DNA of 6,495 bases from an uncultured Clostridia bacterium (GTDB lineage: Bacteria; Bacillota; Clostridia; Oscillospirales; Oscillospiraceae), in the NCBI GenBank assembly GCA_947177115.1, contig CAMWTG010000161.1, positions 1-6,495 on the forward strand, read 5' to 3'. The translations under genes were made by a program, and so were the position numbers. Position 1 is the first letter of the stretch. Each line of letters opens with the position of its first letter. This document shows, piece after piece, positions 1 to 6,191 of this stretch. The notes beneath the pieces were generated by a model. The model made no database searches, was not told the DNA's origin, and worked only from the letters and a program-made list of their open reading frames with translations.

Positions 1-296
1 TTCTCACTGCGGTACAGACGTGCGTTTTTGCACCGGTGATCGAGGAAATGACTTTCCGGTATAGTATGATCGGCGTTCCCGGCACAAAGCGGCAAACGAT
101 TGTCTTGTGCGCAATATCTGTTATCTTATTCGATTGGATCCATATTTTCCGTTTCAGCGAGTTTTTCTATTACTTAATGCCGGCAATTATATTAACTGCA
201 TTCTATGCAAAGTATAAAAATGTCTGGGCATCCATTATGCTGCATTCCTCAATCAATATTCTGGGAACAATAGCGTTGATCTTAGATATTCTATAA
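1..296 (+). CDS. CPBP-family intramembrane metalloprotease (CAAX protease/Abi), C-terminal part, 5'-truncated
   Basis: The reading frame is open from base 3, with no stop before the window edge, so the gene begins upstream; the GTG at 36 is an internal Val codon, not a start. All three CPBP signature motifs are visible: EExxxR in APVIEEMTFR (bases 30-59), FxxxH as FDWIH, and HxxxN as HSSIN near the end. In the family these residues line the intramembrane metal-type active site; members cleave prenylated or membrane-bound substrates or act in bacteriocin self-immunity. The remainder is hydrophobic, consistent with three or four membrane helices. The DNA is AT-rich (19/60 GC at 121-180), unlike the next gene, which starts 22 bp downstream and may be co-transcribed. 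The substrate is unknown. Family assignment is firm; a bacteriocin-immunity or regulatory role would be speculation. Confidence 0.85.
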   Translation, partial: LTAVQTCVFAPVIEEMTFRYSMIGVPGTKRQTIVLCAISVILFDWIHIFRFSEFFYYLMPAIILTAFYAKYKNVWASIMLHSSINILGTIALILDIL

Positions 297-318
297 AACG
301 AAAGAGAGCAACCATTTT

Positions 319-1722
319 ATGCTGGAATTCAAACCCGTCAGCGAACAACATTCCCCCCTTCTCCGCAAATACTACAGCCAGTGTACCTACCGCCTGTGCG
401 AGTACTCTCTGGGCGTCACCCTTATGTGGCGGGACCACTGGCATCCGGAGTTTGCCGAGAGCCACGGATGCCTGGTGGTCCTCAACCACAGCGCCCACTA
501 TGGGACCATTTTCGACTTCCCTGTACCGCTTCCCGAAGAAGGGGATGTGGACGCCGCCCTGGACGATATTGACGCCTGGTGCGTGGAAAAGGGCGTGCCG
601 CCCTCCTTCGGCGTGGTGCCGGAATCGGAGCGGGAGCGCCTGATGCGCCGCTATCCCTACACTTCCGTGGACAACAACCGCCTCTGGCAGGACTATTTCT
701 ACACGGCGGGGTCCCTCTCCGCCTTTGCCGGGCGGCACTACTCCGGCCAGCGCAACCACATCAACAAGTTCCGCAAGCTTTACCCCGATGCTGTTTACCG
801 GGAGCTGACTGCTGCCGACCATGACGGGGTGGAGGATTTCTGGCGGGAGTTCCACAAGGTGTTCAATAAGGAGGACGCCGATGCGAAGATGGAGGTCTGC
901 TACGCCCGGCGGCTGATGGAGCAGGCAGGGCAGGAGTGGGCAAAAACCGGCTGCGTGGAACTGGAGGGCAAGATCATCGCTATTGCCCTGGCGGAGGTCT
1001 GCGGCGACACGCTGGTGTGTCATATCGAAAAGGCCCTGCCCCAGTATGAGGGAGTATATCCCTTTATCGTCCAGTCCTTCGCCGCCGCCAACAGCCAGGG
1101 CCTGACCTGGATCAACCGGGAGGATGATGCCGGAGACCGGGGACTGCGGACCAGCAAGCTGCAGTATCTGCCCGCCTTTCTGGGCGCTAAAATACGCGTT
1201 CTGGCCCGGAACGAGTTGTCCGGCCTGGATACCGTCCCTGTGCTGAAAACGGAGCGGCTGGTCCTGGACGGCCTCCGGGAGGAGGACAAGGCGGATTACA
1301 ACCGCCTGTGCCTGGACGATGCGCGCAACCGCTGGTGGGGCTACGACTACCGGGACGATCTGAAGGGAGAATGGACGGAAGACTATTTCCTCGATGTGGC
1401 CCGGGAGGACTTCCAAAACAAGCAGGCGGTCAACTTCGCCGTCCGCCTGGACGGCAGATTGATCGGCGAGGCGGTGCTGTACCGGTTCGACTATAAGGGC
1501 GGCGCGGAGCTGGGATGCCGGATCCTGCCGGAGTACGCCGGGCATGGCTACGGCGCGGAGGCCTACCGCCGGGCGGCGGAGTGGAGCCTGTACTCCCTGG
1601 GGCTGTGCTGCCTGCGCGGGAAGTGCTATCATGAGAATGCGGCTTCCAAAAAGATGCTGGAGAGCTGCATGCGGCCCGCCGGGGAGGATGAGACGTTCTT
1701 GTATTTTGAGAAAAAGGTGTAA
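319..1722 (+). CDS. DUF2156 (LPG-synthase C-terminal-like) domain fused to GNAT N-acetyltransferase domain
   Basis: Two acyl-transfer-type domains in one 467-residue protein. Residues about 1-295 match the DUF2156 / phosphatidylglycerol lysyltransferase C-terminal fold: a basic segment YSGQRNHINKFRKLYP (141-156), the G-x-Y stretch near 245-247, and NREDDAGDRGLRTSK (266-280), the family's characteristic NxExD...LR..K block. Residues about 306-467 form a RimJ/RimL-like GNAT domain: it opens with LKTERLVLDGLREED, carries the acetyl-CoA pyrophosphate loop as AGHGYGAEAY (407-416), and has the late N440 in HENAASKKML. There is no membrane segment, so the protein is probably cytosolic, unlike full-length MprF. 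The ATG at 319 is preceded by a modest purine-rich site (agagag, 303-308). Substrates of both domains are unknown; aminoacyl-tRNA or acyl donors for the first and a protein N-terminus or small amine for the second are family-based guesses. The gene is GC-rich (40/60 at 541-600) between two AT-rich genes. Confidence 0.85.
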   Translation: MLEFKPVSEQHSPLLRKYYSQCTYRLCEYSLGVTLMWRDHWHPEFAESHGCLVVLNHSAHYGTIFDFPVPLPEEGDVDAALDDIDAWCVEKGVPPSFGVVPESERERLMRRYPYTSVDNNRLWQDYFYTAGSLSAFAGRHYSGQRNHINKFRKLYPDAVYRELTAADHDGVEDFWREFHKVFNKEDADAKMEVCYARRLMEQAGQEWAKTGCVELEGKIIAIALAEVCGDTLVCHIEKALPQYEGVYPFIVQSFAAANSQGLTWINREDDAGDRGLRTSKLQYLPAFLGAKIRVLARNELSGLDTVPVLKTERLVLDGLREEDKADYNRLCLDDARNRWWGYDYRDDLKGEWTEDYFLDVAREDFQNKQAVNFAVRLDGRLIGEAVLYRFDYKGGAELGCRILPEYAGHGYGAEAYRRAAEWSLYSLGLCCLRGKCYHENAASKKMLESCMRPAGEDETFLYFEKKV

Positions 1723-1738
1723 TGCTTTTTCTTAAAAT
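1703..1738 (+). terminator. AT-rich hairpin spanning the stop codon of the DUF2156-GNAT gene; possible weak terminator
   Basis: The arms attttgagaaaaag (1703-1716) and ctttttcttaaaat (1725-1738) pair over 14 positions, counting one G-U wobble, around an 8-nt loop. The TAA stop (1720-1722) lies in the loop. The stem is mostly A-T and no separate T-run follows it, so terminator strength is doubtful; the T5 is inside the right arm. It may instead stabilise the mRNA 3' end or be chance in an AT-rich stretch. Confidence 0.35.
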
Positions 1739-1751
1739 CTAAAGGTGTCAA

Positions 1752-1796
1752 CCGCCCAAACCCCTTGTATTGCAATGGCATCAGGGGTTTGGGCGG
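1752..1796. repeat. 14-bp GC-rich inverted repeat (hairpin) between the fusion gene and the second CPBP gene
   Basis: The arms ccgcccaaacccct (1752-1765) and aggggtttgggcgg (1783-1796) are perfect reverse complements separated by 17 nt. Neither strand has a T-run directly after the stem, so it is not a canonical intrinsic terminator. It begins 13 bp after the AT-rich hairpin and sits where composition shifts from GC-rich to AT-rich. It could be a transcription barrier, a dispersed repeat, or the scar or end of a mobile segment. The rest of the 198-bp gap (1723-1920) holds no convincing gene or promoter. Confidence 0.7.
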
Positions 1797-1909
1797 CGAT
1801 TGGTACACAAAAATACACAAGTTTACAGGAAGAATTTGTCTCCAGGCGGATTTGTTTGTGTGCGGTACGATGCTTCTTTGCGTACAGCCCGGCAGATTGG
1901 GATATGAAT

Positions 1910-1915
1910 AGAGGG
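1910..1915 (+). promoter_or_regulatory. Ribosome binding site for the second CPBP gene
   Basis: The sequence agaggg lies 5 nt upstream of the ATG at 1921 and supports that start. It is the only clear expression signal I could find in the preceding gap; no convincing -35/-10 pair was seen. Confidence 0.6.
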
Positions 1916-1920
1916 ATAAG

Positions 1921-2673
1921 ATGAGCAAAATAGGTACAAGAGGGCTTCTATTAAAAATATTTATTCCTACAATTATTTTGAGTTTTAGCTATTTCATGCT
2001 GGGACATTTTTGTAATATACCGCATATATTATTGTTTTGCGTTTTGGGGACATTTACCTTAGTGCCAATAGAGTTGGCTGTTATTTTGAGAGCAAGTAAA
2101 AGGGAATATGGGAAATATTCCCTTCAAAGCGCATTTATAGGACAAGAAAAGGGTTCAATTTGGGAAGTGCTGATCATTGCGTTTGTATTTTTCGGAATCG
2201 CAGGCTTGCTGTCTGCTTTTATTGCGCCTATAGAAGATCAAGTTCTTGCAGAGTTAAGAAATAATGTACTTAACAGTTTGCCAAGAGGTTTTGACTGGAC
2301 AAATTACGAGTATCTTAGAACTTTCTCAAAGCCCATGCTGATGATAACTTGCGCGTATTACGGCATTTTCAATGTGCTGATTGCACCGATAACAGAAGAA
2401 TTGTTTTTTAGAGGATATTTAACGTCACATTATGCAAAGCAAACATCATTTACGCCAATAATAATAAGCATTTTGTTTTCACTATATCACTTTTGGCTGC
2501 CCTTTAATAATATATTTCGTATATTGGCATTTACACCGGTTGCGTATGCAGCTTATAAGAAAAGGAATTTATATATCAGTGTATGCTTTCATTGTCTATG
2601 TAATCTCTATTCAGTATTAAGCTTTATATTGGAGGTATTCAGGATAACTTCCGGCTTACCGGGAAGTTTATAA
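1921..2673 (+). CDS. CPBP-family intramembrane metalloprotease (CAAX protease/Abi)
   Basis: A complete 250-residue polytopic membrane protein. Hydrophobic segments lie at about residues 8-30, 35-57, 81-102, 140-158, 177-192, 198-212 and 217-238. The three CPBP motifs are intact: EELFFRGY (E159, E160, R164), FSLYH (F186, H190) and HCLCN (H224, N228), so it is predicted to be catalytically competent. In the family these residues act within the membrane on CAAX-type, bacteriocin-related or anti-sigma-type substrates; nothing here identifies the substrate. The start is supported by agaggg 5 nt upstream. The gene is strikingly AT-rich (18/60 GC at 1981-2040) compared with the flanking GC-rich genes, which suggests horizontal acquisition. 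It shares the AP-x-x-EE-x-x-FR signature with the truncated CPBP gene at the left edge, but the rest is diverged, so it is not a recent duplicate. No bacteriocin precursor was found beside it. Confidence 0.9.
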   Translation: MSKIGTRGLLLKIFIPTIILSFSYFMLGHFCNIPHILLFCVLGTFTLVPIELAVILRASKREYGKYSLQSAFIGQEKGSIWEVLIIAFVFFGIAGLLSAFIAPIEDQVLAELRNNVLNSLPRGFDWTNYEYLRTFSKPMLMITCAYYGIFNVLIAPITEELFFRGYLTSHYAKQTSFTPIIISILFSLYHFWLPFNNIFRILAFTPVAYAAYKKRNLYISVCFHCLCNLYSVLSFILEVFRITSGLPGSL

Positions 2674-2750
2674 AAGTGATCTTTTCCTTACATATAGCGG
2701 GGGGATTTCACCTCTGCCGGATAACGGTGCGCTTTTAGTCGAGGGAGCGT

Positions 2751-2790
2751 ATAAAAGAGGAGGCGTTCGCTGTTTGGCGAACGCCTCCTC
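2751..2790 (-). terminator. Intrinsic terminator of the GNB/LNB utilisation operon
   Basis: A perfect 14-bp stem, gaggaggcgttcgc (2757-2770) with gcgaacgcctcctc (2777-2790), and a 6-nt loop. On the - strand the stem is followed at once by TTTTAT (2756-2751), giving a standard Rho-independent terminator 103 bp past the gnpA stop. On the + strand the stem is followed by ctgtttccc, so termination of the convergent CPBP transcript is possible but weaker. The rest of the 219-bp convergent gap (2674-2892) shows no supported gene. Confidence 0.9.
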
Positions 2791-2892
2791 CTGTTTCCCG
2801 CATGACCGGGGTCAAAAAGCTTGCCTGTATAGTCAACACAATTAAAAGGAGCAAATGCGTTTGTTCGATCCGCAGGCCGGCGGCAGTCCGGA

Positions 2893-5058
2893 TCAGATCA
2901 CGTACCAGCGGATCTCGTTGGCCGCCAGGTCCAGGGGGAAACTGGCGCCATCGCCCCGGAAGACAGTGGTGGACTGGGGCTCATAGGTGTTGTTCACTAC
3001 GCAGAACCGGCCGTTTTTCACGTAAGCATGGACATCTACATTGCAGTTGCTGGACAGCCACAGATTCAGCTGATCCTCGCTGTGGGCGGACCAGAGAACA
3101 GCCCGGTGGAGCAGGCGGCTGTTGGCGAAGGAGTAGGGCAGGCCGGAGATGTACACCGCCCGACCCTGGCCGAAGCTGTTGACCGCCAGCTGCACCTCCT
3201 TATCCCGCTGGATCAGGATCTCCGTGCCCGGAAGGGCGTAGATGCTCTTCTTGCCCTCGCCGAAGTCCACTGTCCCATCGCAGTCAGCCAGGATAAAGTG
3301 GTCACGATGCTCCTCCCAGTTGTATTTGTCGTATCCCAGGGTAAAGCCGGTCTCCTTCTCCACGCCCAGCACGGAGGCCAGCTGCAAATACCGGCCCTGG
3401 TACTGGTGCCCGGAGGGTTCGCCTACGCCAATCAACCCTCCGCCGTTCCAGATGAACCGCTTCACCGTAGACGCAATCTCCGGGTCCTCCCAGACTGCGC
3501 CGCCGGTGTGGGCCGTGTCGCCATCGCCTACGTTGATGAGGACGTCTACTCCGTCCAGAGCATGAGGATCGGCTTTCACATCGTCAAAGCTGATGAATTT
3601 TACGTCAAAAGGCGCGCCGGACAGGGCTTCAATGACCCCCGCATAAGAATAGTTCTGTTTCTGGTACAGCGCGTGGTGGACCATGTGGCAGCCCCAGGAC
3701 CGGGCCTTGCCCCAGCTGTTGAGCACCGCCACGGTTTTGACGCAGTATGGCGTGGTTCCTCTGATGTTCTCATAGAGTTCCCGGAACTCCCTGCACACGC
3801 TCTCCACGTAGTCCACAAAATCCGGGAACTGGCAGGCCAGCTTCAGATAGCCGCCGTAGCCGATGCGGTCGATGGGCTTGCGGAGGATGGCCCGGCGGGC
3901 GGTGACCCAGTTCTCCTTGGCCTCCCGGACGGGGTCGCCCCCCTCGTGGAAGGTGTCGGGGAAGAAGTAGGGCAGGAAACGGCCCTCGGTGTACTTCACG
4001 CCGGGGATGTCGGAGATGAGGCGCAGAGTAGAGCCGTTACCCACGCTGCCCACCACCGCGTCCAGACCGATAGAGGCAAACTCCGGCATATAGGGCTCGG
4101 TGCCGATGAAGTGGTCCCCCAGGAACATCATGGCTTCCTTGCCCAGCTCATGGGTGATGTCCACCATCTCCTTGGCCAGCTTTGCCACCTCACGGCGCTG
4201 GAAGGCCATGAAGTCCTTGAACTCCTTACTGGGCACACGGTACTGGTTGTTGTAGTAGCCCTGGTCGATGATGAACTCGGGGCGGAATTTGTAGCCCGCT
4301 TCCCTCTCGAACTGCTCCAGGATATAGGGGGACACGCTGGCGGAGTAACCGAACCAGTCCACATATTTCTCCCGTTTCAGCTCGTCAAAAATCAGGGTGA
4401 ACTGATGGAAAAAGGTGGTGTAGCGGATCACGTCCACATAAGGATGGTCCGCGATGAACTTCCGCAGACGCTCCATAGTGAACTTGTGAGTCTTAGGCTG
4501 GCGGACATCGAAGGTGATCTGATGCTCAAAGTCCTTCCAGTCGTTGGTAACGGCGTTGTACATATGTACCGGGTCCCAGATCAGGTAGGCCAGAAAACTA
4601 ACGGTATAGTCATGGAATACCTCCGGGGCATCAATGATGACGCAGCCGGCCGCCGCATCGTACCGCCAATTATCCGGGGACAAAGGCTCCCCGATGGTGC
4701 GGTCCATGACCTCCCACCAGCGGCGGATGTCGTCCCGGGTGTTGGGTTCCATCAGCTCCGGGCTGATGCCCTGCATCAGGGGGATGGACAGAGGGCCGCC
4801 GGAGGCGGTGTGGAAACCGGTCATGATGTAGCACTGCTGGACCTCATCGGGGTTGGCCCTGGCCCAGGCATTGTCCTTGCGGGTGGTGTAGTAGGTGGAG
4901 TAGACCTTGGCGTCTACGCTTTTCAGCTCCTCGGGGTAGTCGGTGCCATCGCAGTCCCGGATGGCGTCCGCGCCCCAGCGTTTGAGCAGCTCCAGGGTCT
5001 CCGGTACCACGTCCACGTCCGTGGGAATGGTCACACGGCCAAATTGCTTGTTTTCCAT
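2893..5058 (-). CDS. gnpA: 1,3-beta-galactosyl-N-acetylhexosamine phosphorylase (GH112; galacto-N-biose/lacto-N-biose I phosphorylase)
   Basis: A cytosolic enzyme that splits Gal-beta-1,3-GalNAc (galacto-N-biose) and/or Gal-beta-1,3-GlcNAc (lacto-N-biose) with inorganic phosphate to alpha-galactose 1-phosphate plus the N-acetylhexosamine. At 721 residues it is normal for the family, a little shorter than the bifidobacterial enzyme. By memory comparison with that enzyme, long blocks match with an offset of +2 in the N-terminal half: WGADAIRDCDGT (R34, for R32), WDPVHMYN (P163, V164, N168, for P161, V162, N166), MFLGDHFIGTEPY (D315, the likely general acid, for D313), S338 (for S336) and TEGRFLPYFFPDTF (R360, Y364, F366). 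A TIM-barrel catalytic part runs to about 440, followed by an amidotransferase-like alpha/beta domain (about 441-655, ending near VYISGLPYSFANSRLL) and a short C-terminal beta domain. The barrel residues favour GNB/LNB over galactosyl-rhamnose, but GNB versus LNB preference cannot be read off. It is last in the operon, 14 bp after the small membrane protein gene, and the start is set by GAAAGGG. Confidence 0.95.
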   Translation of the reverse strand: MENKQFGRVTIPTDVDVVPETLELLKRWGADAIRDCDGTDYPEELKSVDAKVYSTYYTTRKDNAWARANPDEVQQCYIMTGFHTASGGPLSIPLMQGISPELMEPNTRDDIRRWWEVMDRTIGEPLSPDNWRYDAAAGCVIIDAPEVFHDYTVSFLAYLIWDPVHMYNAVTNDWKDFEHQITFDVRQPKTHKFTMERLRKFIADHPYVDVIRYTTFFHQFTLIFDELKREKYVDWFGYSASVSPYILEQFEREAGYKFRPEFIIDQGYYNNQYRVPSKEFKDFMAFQRREVAKLAKEMVDITHELGKEAMMFLGDHFIGTEPYMPEFASIGLDAVVGSVGNGSTLRLISDIPGVKYTEGRFLPYFFPDTFHEGGDPVREAKENWVTARRAILRKPIDRIGYGGYLKLACQFPDFVDYVESVCREFRELYENIRGTTPYCVKTVAVLNSWGKARSWGCHMVHHALYQKQNYSYAGVIEALSGAPFDVKFISFDDVKADPHALDGVDVLINVGDGDTAHTGGAVWEDPEIASTVKRFIWNGGGLIGVGEPSGHQYQGRYLQLASVLGVEKETGFTLGYDKYNWEEHRDHFILADCDGTVDFGEGKKSIYALPGTEILIQRDKEVQLAVNSFGQGRAVYISGLPYSFANSRLLHRAVLWSAHSEDQLNLWLSSNCNVDVHAYVKNGRFCVVNNTYEPQSTTVFRGDGASFPLDLAANEIRWYVI

Positions 5059-5067
5059 AATTTATTT

Positions 5068-5074
5068 CCCTTTC
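5068..5074 (-). promoter_or_regulatory. Ribosome binding site for gnpA
   Basis: GAAAGGG on the - strand lies 9 nt before the ATG at 5058 and overlaps the TGA stop (5075-5073) of the small membrane protein gene. The overlap suggests translational coupling and confirms the start. Confidence 0.7.
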
Positions 5075-5273
5075 AACGCTTTTTCGGGTCCTCAAAGGGC
5101 TTGTTGTACAGGGCCAGGGTCACCAGCAGCAGGGCTACGCCCACCAGCATCAGCCCCAGACCGCCCAGTTGTCCGGTCTGCTTCCAGCCGTAGATCAGCA
5201 GGAAGATGCCTGCGGCAAAGGTGACCAGCATCAATACCATGCGCAGGGCGGTATGTTCTTTCCAGAATTTCAT
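5073..5273 (-). CDS. Small two-helix membrane protein of the sugar operon (DUF6903-like)
   Basis: A 66-residue protein with a short basic N-terminus (MKFWKEHTALR), two hydrophobic helices at about residues 12-30 and 36-56 joined by a Gly/Gln turn (GWKQTGQLGGLG), and a charged C-terminus ending DPKKR. From memory it resembles the DUF6903 small proteins seen next to sugar ABC transporters in Firmicutes (helix, G-x-K/Q turn, GLxLMLxGxxxLL helix, YN near the end); that name is tentative. It is a real gene: AAAGGTG lies 7 nt before the ATG, it starts 12 bp after the permease stop, ends 14 bp before gnpA, and sits tightly between two operon members. Its role is unknown. An accessory or stabilising subunit of the permease pair, or a membrane tether for the pathway, is inference only. 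Confidence 0.8.
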   Translation of the reverse strand: MKFWKEHTALRMVLMLVTFAAGIFLLIYGWKQTGQLGGLGLMLVGVALLLVTLALYNKPFEDPKKR

Positions 5274-5280
5274 CTCATTT

Positions 5281-5287
5281 CACCTTT
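5281..5287 (-). promoter_or_regulatory. Ribosome binding site for the small membrane protein gene
   Basis: AAAGGTG on the - strand lies 7 nt before the ATG at 5273 and overlaps the TAA stop (5288-5286) of the upstream permease, which supports both the start and coupled translation. Confidence 0.65.
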
Positions 5288-6176
5288 ATCCTTTCAAGCC
5301 GCCCACGGTCATGCCCTGGGTCAGCTTCTTCTGCACACAGATGTAGAGGATCAGCGTGGGCAGCATCACCAGCACCAGTCCGGCATACAGGATGCCGTAC
5401 TGTGCGGAGGACTGCTGGGCCTGCATCAGGTTCAGAAGGCCCACGGGCAGGGTCTTCTGCCCCTTGGCGCTGCTCATGAGGGTCATGGAAATGATGTACT
5501 CGTTCCAGAAGGACAGGAAGTTAAAAAGAATGATGGTGATAATAGAGGGCTGGGCCATGGGGAAGATGATCCGCACCATGGTGGATCCGTAGCCCGCGCC
5601 ATCGATGTACGCCGCCTCCTCAAAGTCGTGGGGCAGGGTGGCGAAATAGCCGGACAGGAGGTAGATGGTAAAGGGCAGCGCCGTGGAGGCGTACACCACC
5701 GCCAGGACGAAGAGGTTGTTGAGGAGGAAACCATCCCCCAGCACTTTCTTCAGCCACACGTCCCCGTCCTTCAGCATCAGGAAGATGGGCACCACGATAT
5801 AGTTGACGTTGATGAACAGCCCCGCCATGAAGCAGGTGTTCAGCAGCTTCCGCCCCGTAAATTCAAACCGGGACAGGCAGTAGGCCGCCGGAAGGGCGAT
5901 CACCAGCAGCAGCGCCAGGCTCAGGGCCGTGACGATGACGGAGTTGATCATGTAGCTGCCCATGCTGGCGGAATTCCAGGCGTCCACAAAGTTCTGCCAG
6001 TAGAACCCGGCGGGCAAAGCCCAGGGGTTGCCGTAAAACTCGCTGTTCTGCTTGATGGAGGCCAGGAACACCCAGGCCACGGGGACGATGATCAGGATCG
6101 CCAGAGTGATGAGGACCACGTAGATGAACGCTTTGAACACCGGCTCGGCGGTGATGGATCTGTTTTGTTGTTTCAT
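5286..6176 (-). CDS. Carbohydrate ABC transporter permease (MalG/LacG-like, CUT1-type), probably for galacto-N-biose/lacto-N-biose
   Basis: One of two inner-membrane permease subunits of a binding-protein-dependent sugar importer. The 296 residues are full length for the MalG-like group. Membrane helices are seen at about residues 15-38, 74-98, 112-134, 152-175, 208-225 and 262-282. The cytoplasmic EAA loop that docks on the ATPase is clear at 186-206 (EEAAYIDGAGYG...IIFP), and the C-terminus ends in the typical GMTVGGLKG. The ATG at 6176 follows a near-consensus AAGGAGG, which overlaps the stop of the partner permease 13 bp upstream. Substrate assignment comes from the operon: the phosphorylase two genes downstream acts on imported disaccharide. 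No ATPase gene is in view; CUT1 systems of Firmicutes often share an MsmX/MsmK-type ATPase encoded elsewhere (family knowledge). The family call is firm; the sugar specificity is inference. Confidence 0.92.
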   Translation of the reverse strand: MKQQNRSITAEPVFKAFIYVVLITLAILIIVPVAWVFLASIKQNSEFYGNPWALPAGFYWQNFVDAWNSASMGSYMINSVIVTALSLALLLVIALPAAYCLSRFEFTGRKLLNTCFMAGLFINVNYIVVPIFLMLKDGDVWLKKVLGDGFLLNNLFVLAVVYASTALPFTIYLLSGYFATLPHDFEEAAYIDGAGYGSTMVRIIFPMAQPSIITIILFNFLSFWNEYIISMTLMSSAKGQKTLPVGLLNLMQAQQSSAQYGILYAGLVLVMLPTLILYICVQKKLTQGMTVGGLKG

Positions 6177-6184
6177 GTTCCGGC

Positions 6185-6191
6185 CCTCCTT
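6185..6191 (-). promoter_or_regulatory. Ribosome binding site for the second permease
   Basis: AAGGAGG on the - strand lies 8 nt before the ATG at 6176 and overlaps the TAA stop (6192-6190) of the upstream permease. It is the strongest Shine-Dalgarno sequence in the operon. Confidence 0.75.

Noticed and set aside
253..1632. 459-residue ORF on the - strand opposite the DUF2156-GNAT gene
   Set aside because: It is antisense to a gene with two recognisable domains. Its composition (rich in Val, Ala, Gln, Pro, Leu) is typical of a shadow frame created by GC-rich codon bias, and no family is recognisable.
1746..1751. TTGACA on the - strand, considered as a promoter -35 box
   Set aside because: No acceptable -10 box lies 16-18 nt downstream, and the only gene it could serve on that strand is an unsupported ORF.
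1629..1928. 99-residue ORF on the - strand across the gap before the second CPBP gene
   Set aside because: It overlaps the 3' end of the fusion gene, runs through both hairpins, and has no recognisable motif. It could be a decayed fragment, but nothing supports a functional gene.
2646..2668. Imperfect hairpin (aacttccgg / ccgggaagtt, one bulge) at the end of the second CPBP gene
   Set aside because: It lies within coding sequence and is followed by tataaaag rather than a T-run, so it was not called a terminator.
2854..2985. Possible 43-codon + strand ORF starting after aaaaggag near the convergent gap
   Set aside because: The Shine-Dalgarno-like sequence is only 3 nt from the ATG, most of the frame is antisense to gnpA, and it begins past the operon terminator with no promoter seen.
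2802..3182. 126-residue + strand ORF with several Cys residues at its start, considered as a peptide precursor for the CPBP locus
   Set aside because: It is mostly antisense to gnpA with an Arg-rich shadow composition, and has no good ribosome binding site or leader/core organisation.
3028..5193. 721-residue ORF on the + strand opposite gnpA
   Set aside because: It is a shadow of a clearly recognised GH112 enzyme; its His/Val/Gly/Asp-rich composition matches no family, and it crosses into the next gene.
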